A program made the position numbers and the translations under genes. A stretch of 64,000 nucleotides of DNA, taken from assembly GCA_023150875.1 (NCBI GenBank), contig JAKLKC010000035.1:1-64000 (forward strand). Direction: 5' to 3'. The notes under the pieces were generated by a model. It saw only the letters and a list, made by a program, of their open reading frames with translations, was not told the origin of the DNA and ran no database searches. The DNA comes from Myxococcota bacterium (lineage in GTDB: Bacteria > Myxococcota_A > UBA796 > UBA9615 > JAKLKC01). Of the stretch, positions 45,956-55,159 are shown piece by piece; the first letter of the stretch is position 1; each line of letters begins with the position of its first letter.

Positions 45956-48423
45956 CGGGGACCGTCCTCCTCCTCCTCGCCCGTCTCCACGAGGGCGTGG
46001 ACCACCCGGAGCAGCGCTCCGTCTCCTGAGGCGTCCTTGGGGAGCAGCGCGGCCACCCTGCGCTCCAGGCCGCGGCGCTCCAACATGTTCAGCCGATCGA
46101 GATCCGCCAGGGCCACCGCGGGGGGCCGCTGGCCGGGGGGCAGGGAGCCCAGGGCGTCCAGGACCGCGAAGCCCTCGGATCCCAGGGAGTCCACGTCCAC
46201 GACCACCAGCACGAACTTCCGTCTCCGGAGCCGATGCACGGCCGCCTTGCCGGTCTCCGCGGAGACGACGCTCATGCCGTCTGCCCGCAGGCGGTCCGCC
46301 ACCCGCGACGCGTCCTCGCCCCGGGCCGCGGCCCACAGCAGGCGCCGAAGGGGCCGGCCGGCCCGGTCCGTCACCACCGCCGCCACCTCCTCCGCCCCCG
46401 CGGGACGCCGCAGGCAGGCGTCGGGGGCCCCCGGGCCCTCCCGGGGGGCCTCCCCCGGCGGGAGGAGGGCCACGACGGGCACGTGGGCCGTCAGCGGATC
46501 GGCCCGCAGGCTGGCCACCAGTTCGGCGGCGGGCAGGTCGTCCGCCCCCAGCGCCGCCAGCACCACGGCGGTGGGCAGCCGCTCCCGTGCCCTCGCCAGG
46601 GCCTCTCGCCCCGTACCGGCGCGTTCGGAGGCGAAGCCCTCATCCGCCAGGGCCGCCGCCAGCGCGGAGCGCTCGGCGGGATCGGGGGAGATCACCAGCA
46701 CCGTGGGGGGGCGGCCCGGGGAGGCGGCGGGGGGGGCCGGATCCGCCTCCCCCGGATCCGGCGCTCCGCCGACGGGCAGGCGGAGGGTGAAGCGGCTGCC
46801 CTCACCGACGCGGCTCGCGGCGGTCAGTTCGCCCCCCATGCGCTCGGCGAGCTGGCGGGCGATGGCGAGCCCGAGGCCCGCGCCCCCCGTCCGTCGGGTC
46901 GACGACCCGTCCACCTGGTAGAAGGGGTCGAAGATCGACGACAGCTCGCCCGCCGGGATCCCGGTGCCGGTGTCGCTCACGACCGTCGAGAACCGGCCGT
47001 CGGCGCCGGTGTGGAAGGCGATCTCCACCCCGCCGCGCTCGACGTGGCGGACGGCGTTGGAGATGAGGTTGAGCAGGATCTGCCGGTAGCGGCCCCGGTC
47101 GCCCCGGACCGGGCCCGGACCTCCCCCCGGGGCGACCTCCACCCGCACCGCCGCCCGACCGGCCACCAGGATGCGGCCCGTCGCCGCCACCTCCTCGGCG
47201 ATGGCGGCGGGGTCGAAGCCCTCCTCCTCCAGCGCCATCCTGCCCGCCTCCATGCGCGACAGGTCCAGCAGGTCGTTGATGAGCCGGAGCAGGTCCCCGC
47301 CGCGGCCCACGATGCCGTCGACGGCCTGGGCCTGGGCGGACTCCAGTTGACCGTAGATCCCTCCCCGGAGCAGCTCGGCGAAGCCGATCACGGCGTGGAG
47401 GGGGGTGCGGAGCTCGTGGCTGACGGTGGCCACGAACTCCGATTTCAGCCGGTGGAGCCGATGGGCCTCGTCGCTGCGGGCCTCCAGCAGGGCGTTCTTC
47501 TCGGCCAGGGACTGCAACGCGCGGCGCAGGAGCTCCTGCTGGGCCTTCAGCGCGGTGACGTCCACCGCCTGGACGCGCGCCGCGCCGCGCCGGCCCCTGG
47601 CCTCGGGCTCCGGGGCGGCGGGGGCGGCGTCGAGGATGGCCTGGAGCGGGCGGCCCGACGCCCCCCTCAGGCACACCTCGAGCCCCACCACGGGACGCCC
47701 GGCGGCGAGGGTCTCCGCCGCCTCCTCCAAGGCCTGTCGGGACTCCGGGGCCGCCAGGTCGGCGAAGGGGCGCCCGGTCCAACTCCCCCGGGCGAGCCCC
47801 AGGGCCAGGGCGGCGGCCTGGTTGCACCCCACGATCCGCCCCGCCCCGTCCAGGGTCAGGTAGATGTGGGGCGCGTTGTCGTAGAGGTCCTGGAAGGCGG
47901 CCTTCGCCCGCTGGAGCTCGGCGTTCCGCTCCAGCAGCTCGGCGGTCCGGGCGGAGATGGCGAGGCCGACGTCGGAGACCATGTTGCGGTGGCGGCGGTC
48001 GAGCTGTTCGACCTGGGTGCGGTCCTCGCCGTGGACCCACCACTCGCCGCCCCCCGCGGGCACGGCGCACACCCGGAGCTGCACCACGTCCCCGAGGGGC
48101 CGGCGCAGCGAGACGGTACCCTCCCACGGCCGGCCCGCGGCGGCGGCGGCGGCGGCGTCCTGGACCAGGGCGGCGTTCACGTCCAGGGAGTCCGCGGTCT
48201 CGCGGTCCAGGCGGCCCGGGGCGGGCTCGGGCTGGAACACCCGGCGGAACGCGTCGTTGGCGGCGATCACGGCGCCGTCCCGGCGGACCACGACGATGGG
48301 GCCGGAGGCCGCCAGGGCCGCCTGGCGGGACCTCTTCAGCCTCGCCCGGCTCCAGGCCAGCGCCCCGCCCGCCACCGCGGCGAGGCACCAGCCCACCCCG
48401 CCGATCCATGGCAGCGCGTCCAT
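45952..48423 (-). CDS. membrane-anchored hybrid histidine kinase (PAS-PAS-HisKA-HATPase-REC-REC)
   Basis: 823 aa. An N-terminal TM (WIGGVGWCLAAVAGGALAW). PAS at about 38-140 and a second PAS at about 170-290 (DLYDNAPHIYLTLDGAGRIV). HisKA H box FVATVSHELRTPLHAVIGF (about 335). HATPase with N box QILLNLISNAVRH, G1 VVSDTGTGIP, G2 GAGLGLAIARQLAE (about 440-555). A first receiver-like domain (about 575-690) lacks the acceptor Asp (AVVLAALGADDLPA). The second (about 700-815) has Asp in LVVVDVDSLGSEG. A complete, probably active kinase that passes phosphate within itself or to the neighbouring receivers. ATG follows the REC-PATAN stop by 54 bp. Confidence 0.96.
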   Translation of the reverse strand: MDALPWIGGVGWCLAAVAGGALAWSRARLKRSRQAALAASGPIVVVRRDGAVIAANDAFRRVFQPEPAPGRLDRETADSLDVNAALVQDAAAAAAAGRPWEGTVSLRRPLGDVVQLRVCAVPAGGGEWWVHGEDRTQVEQLDRRHRNMVSDVGLAISARTAELLERNAELQRAKAAFQDLYDNAPHIYLTLDGAGRIVGCNQAAALALGLARGSWTGRPFADLAAPESRQALEEAAETLAAGRPVVGLEVCLRGASGRPLQAILDAAPAAPEPEARGRRGAARVQAVDVTALKAQQELLRRALQSLAEKNALLEARSDEAHRLHRLKSEFVATVSHELRTPLHAVIGFAELLRGGIYGQLESAQAQAVDGIVGRGGDLLRLINDLLDLSRMEAGRMALEEEGFDPAAIAEEVAATGRILVAGRAAVRVEVAPGGGPGPVRGDRGRYRQILLNLISNAVRHVERGGVEIAFHTGADGRFSTVVSDTGTGIPAGELSSIFDPFYQVDGSSTRRTGGAGLGLAIARQLAERMGGELTAASRVGEGSRFTLRLPVGGAPDPGEADPAPPAASPGRPPTVLVISPDPAERSALAAALADEGFASERAGTGREALARARERLPTAVVLAALGADDLPAAELVASLRADPLTAHVPVVALLPPGEAPREGPGAPDACLRRPAGAEEVAAVVTDRAGRPLRRLLWAAARGEDASRVADRLRADGMSVVSAETGKAAVHRLRRRKFVLVVVDVDSLGSEGFAVLDALGSLPPGQRPPAVALADLDRLNMLERRGLERRVAALLPKDASGDGALLRVVHALVETGEEEEDGPR

Positions 48424-48477
48424 CGGCCGCTCACTCCCTCCCGCCGGCCCCGGGATCCGAGGCCGGCGCTGGCGGGC

Positions 48478-49680
48478 TCAGCGTCGGGCGTACTCCAAGA
48501 GGCCCACCCGCTCCAGGGTCCAGATGAGGCGCACCAGGTCGGGGCTCCGCTCCCCCATGGCGTTGTACAGGGACTCGACGGTGCGGCGGTCCCGCATCAG
48601 CCGCGGCAGCCCGTCGAGGGGGGGCGTCAGCCGGAGGCGCGCCACCATCGACTCGAACTGGGGCCTCCCCACCGGCACCCACCCGACCCACCGGGAGACG
48701 TCGTCGGCGACGGCGTTGAAGTCGAAGGCCCGCGTGCCGGCCTCGTAGAGGGCCCGCAGCAGGTCGGCCTCGCGGGCATCGGCGGCGCTGGCGGCGACGG
48801 GCGACGGGAGGAAGACCACCCGGGACCGGGACCCGCCCAGCAGCCCGCCCAGGATGCGCTCCACCGCCACTTCCCTCTCGAAGGCGGGCAGGACCCGCAG
48901 GCGCTCCCAGGTCAGGTGCGGCTCCTCGGTCCAGGCCCGCGCCACGGCGCCCTCCCTCAGCGACAGGTGGACGACGTCGTCCCTGCCGGGCTCGACGGTC
49001 GCCTGCCCGGAGCACCCGCCCACCGCGAGCCCGCCCAGCAGCCGCAGGGTGTCCGTCCGGTCCACCTCCAGGTCGATCTCCCCCCCCGCGGCCAGGGCAT
49101 CGGCCACCGGGTCCTCCCCGACCTCGTCCGTCGGCCCCGGACCGGGCGGCGCCAGGCCGGAGTAGGAGACGGGCTCGACCGCGGAGTCGTCGGCGGGATC
49201 GGCCTTGGCCGGGGGCGGCGGGGACGGCCCCCGGTCCAGGAAGGAATCCAGGCGATCGGCCAGGACGAAGAGGCTGAAGGGCTTGGCGAGGAAGTCCCGC
49301 ACGCCCAGCCGCTGAAGCTCCCGCTCGAAGACGCGGGCGTCCTGGTAGACCGCGCTGATCGCCACGACAGGGATCCCCGCTCCACCGGGCAGCCGCCGGA
49401 TCCGCTCCAGCACCTGGACCCCGTTCATGTAGGGCAGCATCAGGTCGAGAACGATGGCCTGGGGCCGCGTCTGGAGGAAGAGCTGCACCGCCTCCGGGCC
49501 CTGGTAGGCGGGGCGGGGATCGAGGCCGCGGTACCGCAGGAGGTCGCAGAGCTGGGCGGAGATCTCCACGTCGTCCTCCACCACGAGGACGACGGGAAGG
49601 TCGGCGCCCGCGGCGAGGCCGCCTCCGGCTCCGGGCCGGCGCGGGCGGGAACGCGAGGACCCGTCGGATGCGAGGCGCAT
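48478..49680 (-). CDS. REC-PATAN (DUF4388) response regulator
   Basis: 400 aa. Receiver at about 28-145: VVLVVEDDVEISAQLCDLLR, acceptor in AIVLDLMLPYMNGVQ, Lys in DFLAKPFSLF. A Pro/Asp linker, then a PATAN/DUF4388-like domain (about 190-300: DTLRLLGGLAVGGCSGQATV, VVHLSLREGAVARAW) and a helical tail. PATAN proteins are response regulators in phototaxis, gliding and development in cyanobacteria and myxobacteria, with protein-protein outputs rather than DNA binding. First gene of the signalling operon; a promoter lies at 49768-49797. Confidence 0.92.
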   Translation of the reverse strand: MRLASDGSSRSRPRRPGAGGGLAAGADLPVVLVVEDDVEISAQLCDLLRYRGLDPRPAYQGPEAVQLFLQTRPQAIVLDLMLPYMNGVQVLERIRRLPGGAGIPVVAISAVYQDARVFERELQRLGVRDFLAKPFSLFVLADRLDSFLDRGPSPPPPAKADPADDSAVEPVSYSGLAPPGPGPTDEVGEDPVADALAAGGEIDLEVDRTDTLRLLGGLAVGGCSGQATVEPGRDDVVHLSLREGAVARAWTEEPHLTWERLRVLPAFEREVAVERILGGLLGGSRSRVVFLPSPVAASAADAREADLLRALYEAGTRAFDFNAVADDVSRWVGWVPVGRPQFESMVARLRLTPPLDGLPRLMRDRRTVESLYNAMGERSPDLVRLIWTLERVGLLEYARR

Positions 49681-49767
49681 GACCAGGGCGCACCACCCTT
49701 CGCGCCCGGGGGGATCCCCGCGCTCCGTCTGGGACGGACCGGGGCTCGGGGCGGGCCGCTCGGTAGG

Positions 49768-49797
49768 ATTGTAGAGGCGGATCGCCCTCTTTCACAA
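49768..49797 (-). promoter_or_regulatory. sigma70-like promoter of the five-gene signalling operon
   Basis: TTGTGA (49797-49792), 18-bp spacer, TACAAT (49773-49768) on the minus strand, in an AT-richer patch. About 88 nt upstream of the REC-PATAN ATG. Strong match at -10 (five of six). Confidence 0.65.
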
Positions 49798-49856
49798 CCC
49801 GTCTCGCTCCGAGGCGCCCTCCTCCGTGGCCCGAGAGCCACGGGGATGCAGATCGC

Positions 49857-50753
49857 TCAGGGCCGCGGGCGACCCGCACCGGCGAGGGGGAGCGGGGCGC
49901 CTTCCCGGACCACCGCGCCCCGCCGCCGCGCCTCGCGCATCAGGGCGAGGTTCCAGGCGTGGCCCGAGCGCGACGCCACCAGGCGCCCCCGGAGCCGTCC
50001 CCCCAGGAGGGCCAGGTCGCCCAGGGCGTCCAGGGTCTTGTGGCGGGCCGGCTCGTCGGGCCAGCGGAGCCCCTCGGGGTTGACCACCCCCTCGTCCCCG
50101 AAGACCACGGCGTTCCTGAGCGAACCCCCCAGGGCGAGGCCCCGGGCGCGCATCGCCTCCACCTCCCGGAGCAGGCCGAAGGTGCGGGCACCGGCGAGGG
50201 CCCCCAGGAAGTCGGTGTCCCCCTCGACGAAGCGGTACCGTCCCGAGGCCAGGGCGGGGTGGTCGAAGGCGATCTCGCACTCCACCGAGAAGCCGGGATC
50301 GGGCAGGAGGGAGGCCCGGCGGCCGGTCCTGGCGTCGTGGAGCGAGACCTCCGAGAGCACCACCACCCGCCTCCGCCGCACGCCCTGGCGGGCGATCCCG
50401 CCCCCCAGGAGCCCGGCGGCGAACTCCGCCGCCGACCCGTCCAGCACCGGCAGCTCCCCACCGTCGACGTGGACCTCGGCGTTGTCGATGCCCAGGCCCA
50501 CGCAGGCGGCGATGAGGTGCTCGACGGTGGCCACCTCCGGCCCTCCCGGCCGGCCGAGGGTGGTGGCGAGGTCGGTGGCCACCACGGCGTCGAGGTCCGC
50601 GGGGATGGGCTCGCTGCCGGGGAGGTCGGCGCGGTGGAACCACAGCCCGTGGTCCGGCGGCGCGGGGCGGACCTCGGCCCGGGTCTGGCGCCCGCTGTGG
50701 AGGCCGACACCTCCGAACGCGACCGTGCGCGCCACGGTGTGCTGTTCGCCCAT
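49857..50753 (-). CDS. lpxC: UDP-3-O-acyl-N-acetylglucosamine deacetylase
   Basis: 298 aa, the family length. Zn ligands are His in ATVEHLIAACVGLGIDNAEV (about 74), and His and Asp in ARHKTLDALGDLALLG (about 230); a catalytic His follows in VASRSGHAWNLAL. It performs the committed step of lipid A synthesis in the cytosol. Its presence shows an LPS-type outer membrane. The ATG at 50753 begins MGEQHTVARTVAFGGVGLHS, as in other LpxC proteins. Promoter at 50806-50834. Confidence 0.98.
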   Translation of the reverse strand: MGEQHTVARTVAFGGVGLHSGRQTRAEVRPAPPDHGLWFHRADLPGSEPIPADLDAVVATDLATTLGRPGGPEVATVEHLIAACVGLGIDNAEVHVDGGELPVLDGSAAEFAAGLLGGGIARQGVRRRRVVVLSEVSLHDARTGRRASLLPDPGFSVECEIAFDHPALASGRYRFVEGDTDFLGALAGARTFGLLREVEAMRARGLALGGSLRNAVVFGDEGVVNPEGLRWPDEPARHKTLDALGDLALLGGRLRGRLVASRSGHAWNLALMREARRRGAVVREGAPLPLAGAGRPRP

Positions 50754-50805
50754 GGATCCCCAGGCCGCCGGCGACGCCGCCCGGATCCCGCTCCGCCGAC
50801 GCCGA

Positions 50806-50834
50806 AGGATAGCCGAGGGGCGGGCCGGCGCCAA
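50806..50834 (-). promoter_or_regulatory. sigma70-like promoter of lpxC
   Basis: TTGGCG (50834-50829), 17-bp spacer, TATCCT (50811-50806) on the minus strand; leader of about 50 nt. Confidence 0.5.
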
Positions 50835-50926
50835 CGTCCGCGGCGGTGGAGGGGGCGCCGGAGGGGCTGCGGCTCCCCCCCGCCCCACCCGTCCCCCGCC
50901 TCGGTCCACGTTCCTCGGGACCGCCC

Positions 50927-50956
50927 TTGACCGCCGCGGCGGGGGGTGTCAAGACT
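50927..50956 (+). promoter_or_regulatory. possible promoter of the aldehyde dehydrogenase gene
   Basis: TTGACC (50927-50932) is a good -35. The best -10 is AAGACT (50951-50956) after 18 bp, a weak match. Confidence 0.35.
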
Positions 50957-51021
50957 CACAGTCCCGCCGTGGGCCGCCGGCCGTGCCGGCCCGCGTCCGA
51001 GCCCCCGCCCCGGAGCCGTCC

Positions 51022-52731
51022 ATGCCCTCGCCGAGCTTCCCCCAGCCCCCGCCGTCGGTCCCGCCCACGTCCCTCGCGGAGTGCGACGCCGCCATCGACC
51101 GCCTGGACGCCGCCAAGGGGCGCTGGGTCGCCACGGGGATCCCGGAGCGGATCGCCCTGCTCCGCCGCGCCATCGAGGACCTGAAGGCGTCGGCGGACGG
51201 ATGGGTCGCCGACGCGGCCCGCGCCAAGGGCCACGCCCCCGGCTCCGCCGGAGCGGGTGAGGAGTGGCTGGGCGGGCCCATGACGACCATGCGGAACCTG
51301 CGGATGCTCATCGAGACCCTGGAGGCGGGGGGGCAGCCCAGGATCCCCGAGCTGATCCGGCGGCCCGACGGGCAGTGGGTGGCGCGGGTCTTCCCGGCCA
51401 GCCTCATCGACAAGCTCCTCTTCACCGGCTTCACCGCCGAGGTGTGGATCGAGCCGGGGAAGGAGCCGACCCAGGGGCGGCTCTACCGCGACAAGGCCGC
51501 GGGACGTCTCGGTCCCGGCGGGGTGGCGTGCGTGCTGGGGGCGGGCAACCAGGCGTCCATCGGCCCCATGGACCTGCTCTACAAGCTCTTCGTGGACGAC
51601 GAGGTGGTGGTCCTCAAGATGAACCCGGTCAACGAGTGGCTGGGCCCCCACGTGGAGCGAGCCTTCCGGGCGTTCGTGGAGAAGGACTGGCTCCGGGTGG
51701 TCTACGGCGGCGCCGAGGTGGGGGCGTACCTGTGCGCCCACCCGAAGGTGACGTCGATCCACGTCACCGGCTCCGAGCGCACCCACGACGCCATCGTGTG
51801 GGGGGCGGACCCCGAGGAGCAGGCGCGCCGCAAGGCCACCGGCGAGCGCAAGATCGACAAGCCCATCACCAGCGAGCTGGGGGCGGTCACGCCGCTGCTG
51901 GTGGTGCCCGGTCCCTGGACCGACGCCGAGATCGACTTCCAGGCCCGCCACACCGCCGGCATGGTGGCCCACAACGCCAGCTTCAACTGCAACGCCGCGA
52001 AGGTGCTGGTCCTCCCCCGGGGCTGGGACCGGCGCGACGCCTTCCTGTCGCGGGTCCGGGAGGCGCTGCGGGCGGCGCCCCCCCGCAAGGCGTACTACCC
52101 CGGCGCCCAGCAGCGGTACGACGGCTTCCTGTCGCGCTACCCCAAGGCGGAGCCCCTTGGCGAGCGCTCCGCCGACGTGATCCCGTGGACGCTGATCCCG
52201 GGCGTCTCCACCGACCAGGGGGAGTACGCCCTGACCCACGAGGCGTTCTGCGGCGTCCTGGCCGTGGTGGACGTCGATGGCGCCGACGCCGAGACCTACC
52301 TCTCGGGCGCCGTCCCCTTCGCCAACGACCGGTGCTGGGGCACCCTCTCGTGCATGATGCTGGTCCACCCCCAGACCGAGCGGGAGCACCGCTCCGCCGT
52401 GGACGCGGCCATCGCCGGCCTCCGCTACGGGGGGATCGGCGTGAACGTGTGGGCGGGGGTGGTGTACGGCCTGGTGGCGACGACGTGGGGGGCCTTCCCC
52501 GGCCACCCCCTGGAGGACATCCAGTCCGGCCGGGGGGTGGTCCACAACACCTACCTGCTGGACCATCCCCAGAAGTCGGTGGTGCGGGCGCCCTTCGTCA
52601 TCAAGCCGACGCCGGTGTGGTTCCCCGACCACCGCAACCTCCCCGAGCTGGGCCGCCGCCTGACGATGTTCGAGGCGGCGCCCTCCCTCTGGCGCCTCCC
52701 GCCGGTGGCCGTCGCCGGGCTGAAGGGCTGA
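51022..52731 (+). CDS. aldehyde dehydrogenase family protein
   Basis: 569 aa, about 80 longer than most ALDHs. The cofactor region has ACVLGAGNQASIGPMDLLYK and VVLKMNPVNEWLGP. HVTGSERTHDAIV matches the G-S-x3 NAD-binding loop. The catalytic Glu is in ITSELGAVTPLLV, and the nucleophile Cys candidate in HNASFNCNAAKVLVL. C-terminal landmark ALTHEAFCGVLAVVDVDG resembles the E-x-F-G/C motif. It oxidises an aldehyde with NAD(P)+. Substrate unknown; the length and divergent catalytic loop suggest a distinct subgroup. The SDR gene follows 7 bp downstream, so the pair may act on one alcohol/aldehyde pathway. Confidence 0.95.
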   Translation: MPSPSFPQPPPSVPPTSLAECDAAIDRLDAAKGRWVATGIPERIALLRRAIEDLKASADGWVADAARAKGHAPGSAGAGEEWLGGPMTTMRNLRMLIETLEAGGQPRIPELIRRPDGQWVARVFPASLIDKLLFTGFTAEVWIEPGKEPTQGRLYRDKAAGRLGPGGVACVLGAGNQASIGPMDLLYKLFVDDEVVVLKMNPVNEWLGPHVERAFRAFVEKDWLRVVYGGAEVGAYLCAHPKVTSIHVTGSERTHDAIVWGADPEEQARRKATGERKIDKPITSELGAVTPLLVVPGPWTDAEIDFQARHTAGMVAHNASFNCNAAKVLVLPRGWDRRDAFLSRVREALRAAPPRKAYYPGAQQRYDGFLSRYPKAEPLGERSADVIPWTLIPGVSTDQGEYALTHEAFCGVLAVVDVDGADAETYLSGAVPFANDRCWGTLSCMMLVHPQTEREHRSAVDAAIAGLRYGGIGVNVWAGVVYGLVATTWGAFPGHPLEDIQSGRGVVHNTYLLDHPQKSVVRAPFVIKPTPVWFPDHRNLPELGRRLTMFEAAPSLWRLPPVAVAGLKG

Positions 52732-52738
52732 GGCCGGC

Positions 52739-53518
52739 GTGGGCCGCTTCGACGGCAAGGTCGTCTGGATCACCGGGGCCACGGCGGGGATCGGCCGCGA
52801 GTGCGCCCTGGAGTTCGCCCGGGAGGGGGCGTCGGTGGCGGTGTCCGGCCGCCGCGCGGACCGGCTCCAGGAGGTGGTGGCCCGGATCGGGGACCTGGGG
52901 GGGCGCGGCCTCGCCGTGCCCTGCGACGTCACCCGGGAGGACGAGGTCCAGGGGGCGGTGCGGGCGGTGGTGGAGGCGTTCGACCGCCTGGACGTGGCCC
53001 TCGCCAACGCCGGCTTCGCGGTGTCGGGGCGGATCGAGGACCTGGGCTTCGAGGACTGGCGGCGGCAGTTCGACACCAACGTCTTCGGCCTCGCGGTGAC
53101 GGCCCGCCACGCCCTGCCGGAGCTCCGGAAGACCCGGGGGCGCCTGGCCCTGGTGGGCTCGGTGGCGGCCTTCGTCGCCGCCCCGAAGGTGGGGGCCTAC
53201 AACGCCTCCAAGGCGGCGGTGCGCTCCATCGGCTACACGCTGGCGACGGAGTTGAAGGGCTCGGGGGTGACCTGCACCGCCATCCACCCCGGCTTCGTCG
53301 CGAGCGAGATCGCCCAGGTGGACAACCAGGGCGTGTACCGGGCGGACTGGGAGGACCGCCGCCCCCACCGCCTGATGTGGCCCACCGACCGGGCGGCCCG
53401 GGTGATGGTCCGCGCCGTCCACGCCCGCAAGCGGGACTTCGTCTTCACCGGCCACGGCCACGTCGCCGCCTTCCTGGGCCAGCACTTCCCGGGGCTGGCG
53501 GCGAAGCTGGTGGGGTGA
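52739..53518 (+). CDS. short-chain dehydrogenase/reductase
   Basis: 259 aa, classical SDR. Cofactor loop VVWITGATAGIGRE (TGxxxGIG, about 8-21), RR after the second strand (GRRADR) suggesting NADP, NAG in VALANAGFAV, catalytic Ser in ALVGSVAAFV, and YNASKAA for YxxxK (about 155). GTG start at 52739. It oxidises or reduces an alcohol or ketone; coupling to the ALDH gene suggests stepwise oxidation of an alcohol or lipid. Confidence 0.96.
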   Translation: MGRFDGKVVWITGATAGIGRECALEFAREGASVAVSGRRADRLQEVVARIGDLGGRGLAVPCDVTREDEVQGAVRAVVEAFDRLDVALANAGFAVSGRIEDLGFEDWRRQFDTNVFGLAVTARHALPELRKTRGRLALVGSVAAFVAAPKVGAYNASKAAVRSIGYTLATELKGSGVTCTAIHPGFVASEIAQVDNQGVYRADWEDRRPHRLMWPTDRAARVMVRAVHARKRDFVFTGHGHVAAFLGQHFPGLAAKLVG

Positions 53519-53653
53519 GGGGGCGCGGCGCGCTGCAGCAGGGTAGACCGGGGTGCGTCGGGCCGGGTCCGAGACCTCCACCGGGAACGAATCGACCCCC
53601 GCCGCGCGCACGTCGCGTGCAAGGTCGGTCGCCCGCCGCCCGGGGGTGCACCC

Positions 53654-55159
53654 ATGCCCGACCTTCGCGGAATCCCCACTGCTCGCCCACTTCGATGGGC
53701 CTTTTCGCTCGTGCTGCTCCTCGGGGCCGCCTGCCATCGAGATCCGGACCCGCCCACACCTCTCGGCGACGTGGGAGGTGGCGACTCCAGCGACGCGCCC
53801 CTCGGGGGGGACGGGGTGACCGAGGGGTGGGCGGGCGCGGCGATGGACCCGGAAACCGGAGTCGTCTGGACGCTTCAGGTGGAGGATGCGGACGACTCCG
53901 AACACTTTGACGACGGCCTGAAGACGCTCCACGCCATCTCCCTCGGCGGCTCGGAGTCCACCTGGATCGCGTCGATGCTGGGCAGCGAGGACGAGGGGCT
54001 CCTCTTCCTGGGGGACCGCGTCGTCTTGCTCTCGGAGTACTGCGACGGCGAGACCCTGACTGCCTTCGACTCCCTGAGCATGGAGTTCCTGCGCTCCGTG
54101 GAACTTCCGTATCACTGGGACCGGGTCCTTCTCTCGCCGAGTGGGCGCTTCCTGGCGGCGGTGGACCAGGGGCCCCGCGACCGGGCGTGCGAGGACGATC
54201 CCGACTGGGACGACGAGGATGGCCCCTGGGAATACCCGCTGCAGGTGGTGGACCTCGAGACCTTCGAAACCCTGGAGGTGCCCTACTCCGGGGAGTACGT
54301 CGATGCGGTGTGGGCACACGGACGCGACGAGCTGATCACCGCTTCGGGTCCCGTGGACGGGCCGACGCCCTTCGTGTGGGTCAGGCGCCTCGAGGTGTCG
54401 CCCGGACGGGATGTCGGGGGGCCCTTCGAGGCCGCCGAGACTCGCGTCGTCCCCGTGGCGGGCTGGAGCCTGTGGGGCGCTGGCTTCGGCGCGGGGACCG
54501 GGCCGTCCTTCGCCGTCTCGCCCGACGATCGTTTCGCCATCGTAGCCCTGAAGGACCAGGCCGACCCCACCCGGTTCGAAGACACGCGGTTCGCCGTCCT
54601 GGACACCGCGTCGGGTCCCCTGTACCGAGTGGAACACCGACATGGACCCGTGCTCTTCGCCGAGGGGGGCAACACCCTGGTGGCGATCGCGGTCGACGGA
54701 GGTGGCTCCACGGTGCAGCTCATCGACTCCGCGACGGGCGCGCGGCGGGAGTTGCGCATCGAGGCCGCCCATCCCTCCGCTGTCCTTTTCGATGCCGGGA
54801 TCGTCGGTGACGGGGCTGCGGTGCTCGCCGGATGGCGGTTCGGTGGGGGCTACGTACTCGTGGACGTGGCGACTGGGGAACCGCGGATCGTCGACGGGGA
54901 CGTGGAGATCGATCCCAGGTCCGCCGTCGACGATCCCGGCACCGGCTTCACCTGGCTCCACGGCCCCGTGCGTCTGGACGTGGTGGCGGGTACCCTGGAG
55001 ACGTTCCCTGGAGCCCCCGTCGGCTCGGAACTGCTTGGCCGCTTCGACGCGCTCGGCGTGCCGGTGTACCGGAGCGTGTCCGGTTCGCAGCAAACGCTGC
55101 TCTATCTCGATCCGCTCACCGGCGACGTCGCATGGCAGGCCACCCTCCATGCGTGGTGA
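53654..55159 (+). CDS. lipoprotein with beta-propeller-like repeats, unknown function
   Basis: 501 aa. The signal peptide ends in LLLGAACHRD (lipobox, Cys about 27), then a Gly/Asp-rich linker. The mature protein shows repeated short strands in a WD40/YVTN-like rhythm: RVLLSPSGRFLAAVDQGP, SFAVSPDDRFAIVALKDQ, LLYLDPLTGDVAWQATL. Probably a surface beta-propeller. Codon use is less G/C-biased at the third position than in the neighbours (GACTTT, TTGCTC and similar), hinting at a younger or less selected gene. I do not recognise a family. Confidence 0.85.
   Translation: MPDLRGIPTARPLRWAFSLVLLLGAACHRDPDPPTPLGDVGGGDSSDAPLGGDGVTEGWAGAAMDPETGVVWTLQVEDADDSEHFDDGLKTLHAISLGGSESTWIASMLGSEDEGLLFLGDRVVLLSEYCDGETLTAFDSLSMEFLRSVELPYHWDRVLLSPSGRFLAAVDQGPRDRACEDDPDWDDEDGPWEYPLQVVDLETFETLEVPYSGEYVDAVWAHGRDELITASGPVDGPTPFVWVRRLEVSPGRDVGGPFEAAETRVVPVAGWSLWGAGFGAGTGPSFAVSPDDRFAIVALKDQADPTRFEDTRFAVLDTASGPLYRVEHRHGPVLFAEGGNTLVAIAVDGGGSTVQLIDSATGARRELRIEAAHPSAVLFDAGIVGDGAAVLAGWRFGGGYVLVDVATGEPRIVDGDVEIDPRSAVDDPGTGFTWLHGPVRLDVVAGTLETFPGAPVGSELLGRFDALGVPVYRSVSGSQQTLLYLDPLTGDVAWQATLHAW

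Noticed and set aside
46234-50955. Very long plus-strand open frame before the aldehyde dehydrogenase
   Set aside because: It is antisense to five well-supported genes; only the part from 51022 is a real protein. High G+C removes stop codons from the complementary frame.
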